Both the position numbers and the translations under genes were made by a program. Positions 60,410-64,000 of a DNA stretch of 64,000 nt are shown in pieces. Within the stretch, counting starts at the first letter, position 1, and each line of letters begins with the position of its first letter. Origin of the DNA: Pseudomonadota bacterium (lineage in GTDB: Bacteria; Desulfobacterota; Binatia; UBA9968); NCBI GenBank assembly GCA_021324155.1, contig JAJPJQ010000049.1, positions 178,287 to 242,286 on the forward strand. Direction: 5' to 3'. Below the pieces are notes generated by a model, which was not told the DNA's origin, ran no database searches, and saw nothing but the letters and a program-made list of their open reading frames with translations.

Positions 60410-61816
60410 ATGAGCGTTCCCGCGGCGCCCGAGGAACTCATGGGCTCGCTCCGCCGGCGTCTCGCGGCGCAGACGCTGTGGCGCTCGGCGTTGTTTTTTA
60501 TCCCGCCGCTCCTCGCCGCCTGGTACATCGTCTATTTTCTCTACCGGTTCGCGTGGCTCGGACCCGATGCCGTAATGATTACGGCAGCGGCGTTTCTGAT
60601 CGCCGCGGCCGCCCTCACAGCGGCGCGGTTTCGCCGGCGCGAGCCGTCGGGGCTCGCCGCGGCGCGGCTGGCCGATGAGAAATCGCACGGCGAGGAGCGC
60701 TTCGTCACGCTGGCAACGATCGGCGACGCCGGTCCGGCGGAATTCATTGCTCGGCTGAGAACGGAAGCCGCCGCGCTGGCGCGGCGCATCGACTTCAGAC
60801 GGGACTTTCCGTTTTCCGGCGAGCGGTCGATCTTCAATTCACTGATCGCGGCGCTCGCCGCCGTGATCGTCTTTCAGCTCGCTTTCGAGTGGCTGCCGGT
60901 ATTCTTTCCCGGTCCCGGCGAAAAGGTCGCCGCGGCGGCGAAGCGGCTCGCGCAGGAGCCGCGATTCGCGGACCTCGCCGCCGACATTTCAGGCGCCGCG
61001 CAAAAACTGCAGCGGCAGTCTCTCTCCGCGGAAGATAAACAGGCGATCGTAGACGACGCTCTGAACAAGCTCGAAGATCGCATCGTGATCGAACAAAACC
61101 GGGGCGCCGATACCGCCCCTCTGCATGACGCCGCCGAAGCGATCAAAAAAAAGATGCGGGAGACAAGGAATCCCTTGAGCCTCCCCTGGCTGACGCAGGG
61201 CAAAGGCGACGGCAGCGGCGCGGGCTCCGGTAAGGGCGACGGGAGCGGCGCGACCCGGCAGCCCGATAACCGCGGCGGCTACGGTCCAGGAGAACCTAAA
61301 GAAGGGAAATCCGCCGGCAAGACACTCGATCGCTCGCAGCAGAAAAAGAGCGAGCCGCAATTCGCCGCGCAGGGGGACAAAACTTCGCAGCTGTCCGATT
61401 CCTCGATTAAAGACGGCTCACGAGTAAAACCCGGCGAGACGAACGAAGAAAACCAAACCGCGGAAGAAAAGAAGCGCGAGGCCGAAGGCGGCGACATCAA
61501 ATCTACGACCGGCGCGAAAAACCAGCCCGGAGACGGCGCAAAGCAATCCGGTGGGTCCGGCGATAAATCTCCGGCGCGTTTCGCGGCGCCGGGAGAGAAA
61601 GTCTCGGGCGAGCTGAACGAAAAAGATCTTCGCTACGTGATCGTTCAGCTTCCCGAGGAAGCAGGCGGCGTTGCCAGCGGCAGCCGCGAGGCGCGAGGAA
61701 AGAAATCGCCGGACGCCGTCCCAAGCGCGAACGCCCCGCTCGCGCGTCCCGACGAGCCTCAGGCCGCCGCCGAAAAGCAGATGCTGCCGCTTGAATACCG
61801 CGGCCTCATACGGTAG
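60410..61816 (+). CDS. Membrane-anchored low-complexity protein of the MoxR operon
   Basis: The 468-residue protein has two to three N-terminal helices (residues 25-70 and about 145-165), a charged helical segment, then a Gly/Ser/Lys/Asp-rich tail (GDGSGAGSGKGDGSGATRQP) and a final DLRYVIVQLPEEAGG segment. It is similar in plan to DUF4175-type envelope proteins next to MoxR ATPases. No enzymatic motif is seen. It is three bases upstream of the MoxR gene. Confidence 0.6.
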   Translation: MSVPAAPEELMGSLRRRLAAQTLWRSALFFIPPLLAAWYIVYFLYRFAWLGPDAVMITAAAFLIAAAALTAARFRRREPSGLAAARLADEKSHGEERFVTLATIGDAGPAEFIARLRTEAAALARRIDFRRDFPFSGERSIFNSLIAALAAVIVFQLAFEWLPVFFPGPGEKVAAAAKRLAQEPRFADLAADISGAAQKLQRQSLSAEDKQAIVDDALNKLEDRIVIEQNRGADTAPLHDAAEAIKKKMRETRNPLSLPWLTQGKGDGSGAGSGKGDGSGATRQPDNRGGYGPGEPKEGKSAGKTLDRSQQKKSEPQFAAQGDKTSQLSDSSIKDGSRVKPGETNEENQTAEEKKREAEGGDIKSTTGAKNQPGDGAKQSGGSGDKSPARFAAPGEKVSGELNEKDLRYVIVQLPEEAGGVASGSREARGKKSPDAVPSANAPLARPDEPQAAAEKQMLPLEYRGLIR

Positions 61817-61818
61817 CG

Positions 61819-62805
61819 ATGGACCCATCCGAATTCAAAGAAATCTTCTGCCGCATCGAGGCGGAGATCAAAGAAGTCATCGTCGGCCACGCGAATATCG
61901 TCCGCAAAGTGCTGATCGCGTTTTTCGCCGGCGGTCACGTGCTGCTCGAAGGCGCGCCCGGCCTCGGCAAAACGCTGCTCGTCAAGTCGCTCAGCCGCGC
62001 TCTGGGGCTTTCGTTCAAGCGCGTGCAGTTCACGCCCGATCTCATGCCGGCGGATATCATCGGCACGCAGGTGCTCTCGGAAACCGACGGCAGGCGCGAT
62101 TTCCAGTTCAAGCAGGGACCGATCTTCGCGCATCTCGTCCTGGCCGACGAGATCAACCGCGCGACGCCAAAGACACAGTCGGCCGTCCTCGAAGCGATGG
62201 AAGAGCGCCAGATCACCGCTTTCGGCGTGACCTATCCAATGGAAGCGCCCTTCATGATGCTGGCGACGCAGAATCCGATCGAGCTGGAAGGCACCTATCC
62301 ATTGCCGGAGGCGCAGCTCGACCGCTTTTTCTTCAAGCTCCTGGTGCAGCAGCCGACGCCGGAGGAGCTGACGGAAATTCTCCACCGCACGACAAGAGCC
62401 GGACAGCCGGACGCCGGAGCGGTGCTCGCCGAAGGCGCGCCCGCGACCATCGCGCGCATGCAGCTCTTGCTGCGACAGGTTCTCATCGCTCCCCCGCTGG
62501 AGCAGTACGTCGTCCGTCTCGTCCACGCGACGCAGCCGAACAGCGAGAAAAAAAACGGCGCGATCGCGCCGGTCAGAAGTTACGTGCGGTACGGGTCGAG
62601 CCCGCGCGGCGCGCAGTCGATCATTCTCGGCGCCAAGGGCAACGCGCTCGTAGAGGGACGCGTGCACGTCAGCCACGAAGACATCGCGGCGGTGGTTTAT
62701 CCGGCGCTGCGCCACCGCATCATCATGAATTTCCAGGCCGAGGCTGAAAGCGTCGGCGCCGACGCGATCATCGCCTCGATTATCGAAAGCGTTCCGCGCG
62801 AGTGA
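61819..62805 (+). CDS. MoxR-family AAA+ ATPase
   Basis: The 328-residue protein has Walker A GAPGLGKTLLVKSLS, Walker B LVLADEINRATPKTQSAVLE, sensor region LATQNPIELEGTYPLPEAQL and the MoxR tail HRIIMNFQAEAESVGADAII. MoxR proteins act as chaperones with DUF58 and VWA partners. A DUF58-like gene starts at 63907, with one unrelated gene between them. Confidence 0.95.
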   Translation: MDPSEFKEIFCRIEAEIKEVIVGHANIVRKVLIAFFAGGHVLLEGAPGLGKTLLVKSLSRALGLSFKRVQFTPDLMPADIIGTQVLSETDGRRDFQFKQGPIFAHLVLADEINRATPKTQSAVLEAMEERQITAFGVTYPMEAPFMMLATQNPIELEGTYPLPEAQLDRFFFKLLVQQPTPEELTEILHRTTRAGQPDAGAVLAEGAPATIARMQLLLRQVLIAPPLEQYVVRLVHATQPNSEKKNGAIAPVRSYVRYGSSPRGAQSIILGAKGNALVEGRVHVSHEDIAAVVYPALRHRIIMNFQAEAESVGADAIIASIIESVPRE

Positions 62806-63899
62806 TGCCTATGCCGAATCTGCGGACTATCGTCTTCTTTCTGCTAACCGCCGGCTTCGCCGGCATCACGCACGCGGCCGAGCCTAACGTCCAGACGTTC
62901 GCGCGCGGCCTGCAAACGCCGTGGGCGATCGCGTTCGCGCCGGACGGCCGCGTTTTCTTGAGCGAACGGCCCGGGCGCATCCGCGTCATCGAAAAAGACG
63001 CGCTCGCGCCGGAGCCGTGGATGCGGCTCGAAGTGATCGAAACGGGCGAGTCCGGCCTGCTCGGCCTGGCGCTCGACCCGGCGTTCGAGAAAAATCATTA
63101 TGTCTACGCCGCGTATACTTACCGCGACGCGGGCGGAGGCATGAAGAACCGGCTGGTGCGGCTGCGCGACGAGAAAGGCAAAGGCGTTTTGGACCGCGTG
63201 CTCGTCGACAATGCCGTCGGCGCGCAGTTCCACGACGGCGGGCGCGTCAAGTTTGGCCCCGACGGCAAGCTCTACTGGAGCGTGGGCGACGCGGTCGGCG
63301 AGCGCTCGGCGCAGATTTTATCGTCGCTCAACGGCAAGATTCTGCGACTCAACGCCGACGGAAGTTTTCCTACCGACAACCCATTTCCAAAATCGCCCGT
63401 CTACTCCTACGGCCACCGAAACCCCGAGGGTTTTGCCTGGCAGCCGAAGACCGGCCGGTTCTACGCGACCGAGCACGGGCCGAGCGGCTCGCCGTCGTGC
63501 TGCCACGACGAAGTGAATTTCATCGAGCCGGGAAAAAATTACGGCTGGCCCGTGATCTACGGCGGCCAGGCGAAGGACGGGATGCTGCCTCCGGTAATCG
63601 AGAGCGGCGCGAACAACACCTGGGCGCCCGGCGGAGCGGCTTTTGCGACGCGCGGCCCGTGGGCCGGCTCGTTCCTGTTTACCGGCCTGCGCGGGGAGGC
63701 GCTCTACCGCGTCGTCTTCGATGCGAAGGATCCGCGGAAAGTGGCCGCATTCGACACTTATTTCAGAGGCCGCTTCGGCCGCCTCCGCGACATCGTCGAA
63801 GGACCCGACGGCGCGTTATATGTCCTCACGAGCAATCGCGACGGCCGCGGCCGGCCCGCCGCCGAGGACGACCGCGTGCTCAGAATCACCTTCAAGTGA
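62805..63899 (+). CDS. PQQ-dependent sugar (aldose/sorbosone) dehydrogenase-like secreted protein
   Basis: The 364-residue protein overlaps the MoxR stop by one base (TGATG). It has a signal peptide (LRTIVFFLLTAGFAGITHAA) and the soluble glucose dehydrogenase propeller: LQTPWAIAFAPDGRVFLSER, HDGGRVKFGPDGKLYWSVGD, HRNPEGFAWQP and EHGPSGSPSCCHDEVNFI. Family members oxidise aldoses in the periplasm with PQQ and Ca2+. Its place inside a MoxR-DUF58 operon is unusual. Confidence 0.9.
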   Translation: MPMPNLRTIVFFLLTAGFAGITHAAEPNVQTFARGLQTPWAIAFAPDGRVFLSERPGRIRVIEKDALAPEPWMRLEVIETGESGLLGLALDPAFEKNHYVYAAYTYRDAGGGMKNRLVRLRDEKGKGVLDRVLVDNAVGAQFHDGGRVKFGPDGKLYWSVGDAVGERSAQILSSLNGKILRLNADGSFPTDNPFPKSPVYSYGHRNPEGFAWQPKTGRFYATEHGPSGSPSCCHDEVNFIEPGKNYGWPVIYGGQAKDGMLPPVIESGANNTWAPGGAAFATRGPWAGSFLFTGLRGEALYRVVFDAKDPRKVAAFDTYFRGRFGRLRDIVEGPDGALYVLTSNRDGRGRPAAEDDRVLRITFK

Positions 63900-63906
63900 A
63901 GCGCCG

Positions 63907-64000
63907 ATGCTGCCGCCGCCCTTCTCCGCGGATTTTCTCAATCGTCTGGAAGTTCTCCGGCTGCGCACGCGCAAAGAGGTCTTGAGCAATCGCCCGGGCG
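63907..64000 (+). CDS. DUF58-like protein, partial
   Basis: The first 31 codons only (MLPPPFSADFLNRLEVLRLR, then TRKEVLSNRPG) match the start of DUF58 proteins that accompany MoxR ATPases. The gene runs off the right edge. Identification depends on context and the short N-terminus. Confidence 0.6.
   Translation, partial: MLPPPFSADFLNRLEVLRLRTRKEVLSNRPG

Noticed and set aside
61200..61260. Gly/Ser/Asp repeats as a possible calcium-binding RTX tract
   Set aside because: The GDGSGAGSGKGDGSG stretch lacks the nonapeptide GGxGxDxUx periodicity and sits in a cytoplasm/envelope low-complexity linker.
1..64000. CRISPR array, tRNA, rRNA, prophage or transposase genes
   Set aside because: Looked for direct-repeat/spacer patterns, cloverleaf-like segments and typical transposase or integrase motifs by eye; none found. 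A tRNAscan or HMM search would be more sensitive.

Overview
The window is GC-rich, densely packed and plasmid/phage-free in appearance. It has no rRNA, tRNA, CRISPR array or transposase that I can see. Gene content (many Rieske oxygenases, UbiD-type decarboxylases, cupins, solute-binding proteins, single-domain excisionase-like HTH proteins, glycolate oxidase, MoxR) fits an uncultured soil or groundwater bacterium of the Binatota / Tectomicrobia / former Deltaproteobacteria kind. That placement is inference from gene repertoire, not from a marker gene.

Layout. 1-4134 (minus strand): an operon running UbiD, Rieske oxygenase, DapA-type aldolase/lyase, then the two halves of a ThDP decarboxylase, with a divergent LysR regulator at 4229. 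5136-7096: a small membrane protein and a flavin disulfide oxidoreductase whose second redox cysteine codon is TGA, followed by a hairpin of bacterial SECIS type. This is the most striking single observation. 7118-8290 (minus): a Rieske oxygenase. 8415-18710 (plus): a long operon of bicupin, UbiD, solute-binding protein, Rieske oxygenase, Gfo/Idh dehydrogenase, second solute-binding protein, second bicupin and a fused two-domain ABC permease, closed by an intrinsic terminator. 18874-24759: DUF378 protein, a CreD/CreB/CreC-like membrane protein and two-component system, a lone DGQHR-domain protein and a zinc-ribbon protein. 24783-30144 (minus): Pht5-like decarboxylase/solute-binding fold, Rieske oxygenase, class II aldolase and two paralogous solute-binding proteins, the first with a wrecked signal peptide. 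A divergent MFS anion symporter lies at 30253.

31782-38067: HTH / histidine kinase / HTH sandwich, the glycolate oxidase operon glcDFE and an MgtC-family protein. 38257-48813: a TRAP transporter (dctPQM), an amidase and a complete sugar/polyol-type ABC importer. Both transporters have an intrinsic hairpin-plus-T-run directly after the binding-protein gene. A frameshifted zeta-toxin-like kinase and a 55-residue partner follow. 48861-55618 (minus): a heme-oxygenase-like diiron protein, a gentisate-dioxygenase-like cupin, two UbiDs, a NitT/TauT-type solute-binding protein and a class II aldolase. 55771-64000: an NHL propeller, a hicBA remnant, a lipoprotein hydrolase, a stand-alone LeuA regulatory domain, a protein of unknown function, MltG (apparent CTG start) and a MoxR/DUF58 operon carrying a sugar-dehydrogenase gene.

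How it works together (inference): the enzymes are the same types used in phthalate and other aromatic-acid breakdown (Rieske dihydroxylation, Gfo/Idh dihydrodiol dehydrogenation, Pht5-, class-II-aldolase- or UbiD-type decarboxylation, cupin ring cleavage, aldolase and alpha-keto acid decarboxylation). They are shuffled into at least four transport-plus-catabolism cassettes. No Rieske reductase/ferredoxin and no UbiX flavin prenyltransferase are encoded here, so these must be supplied from elsewhere in the genome.
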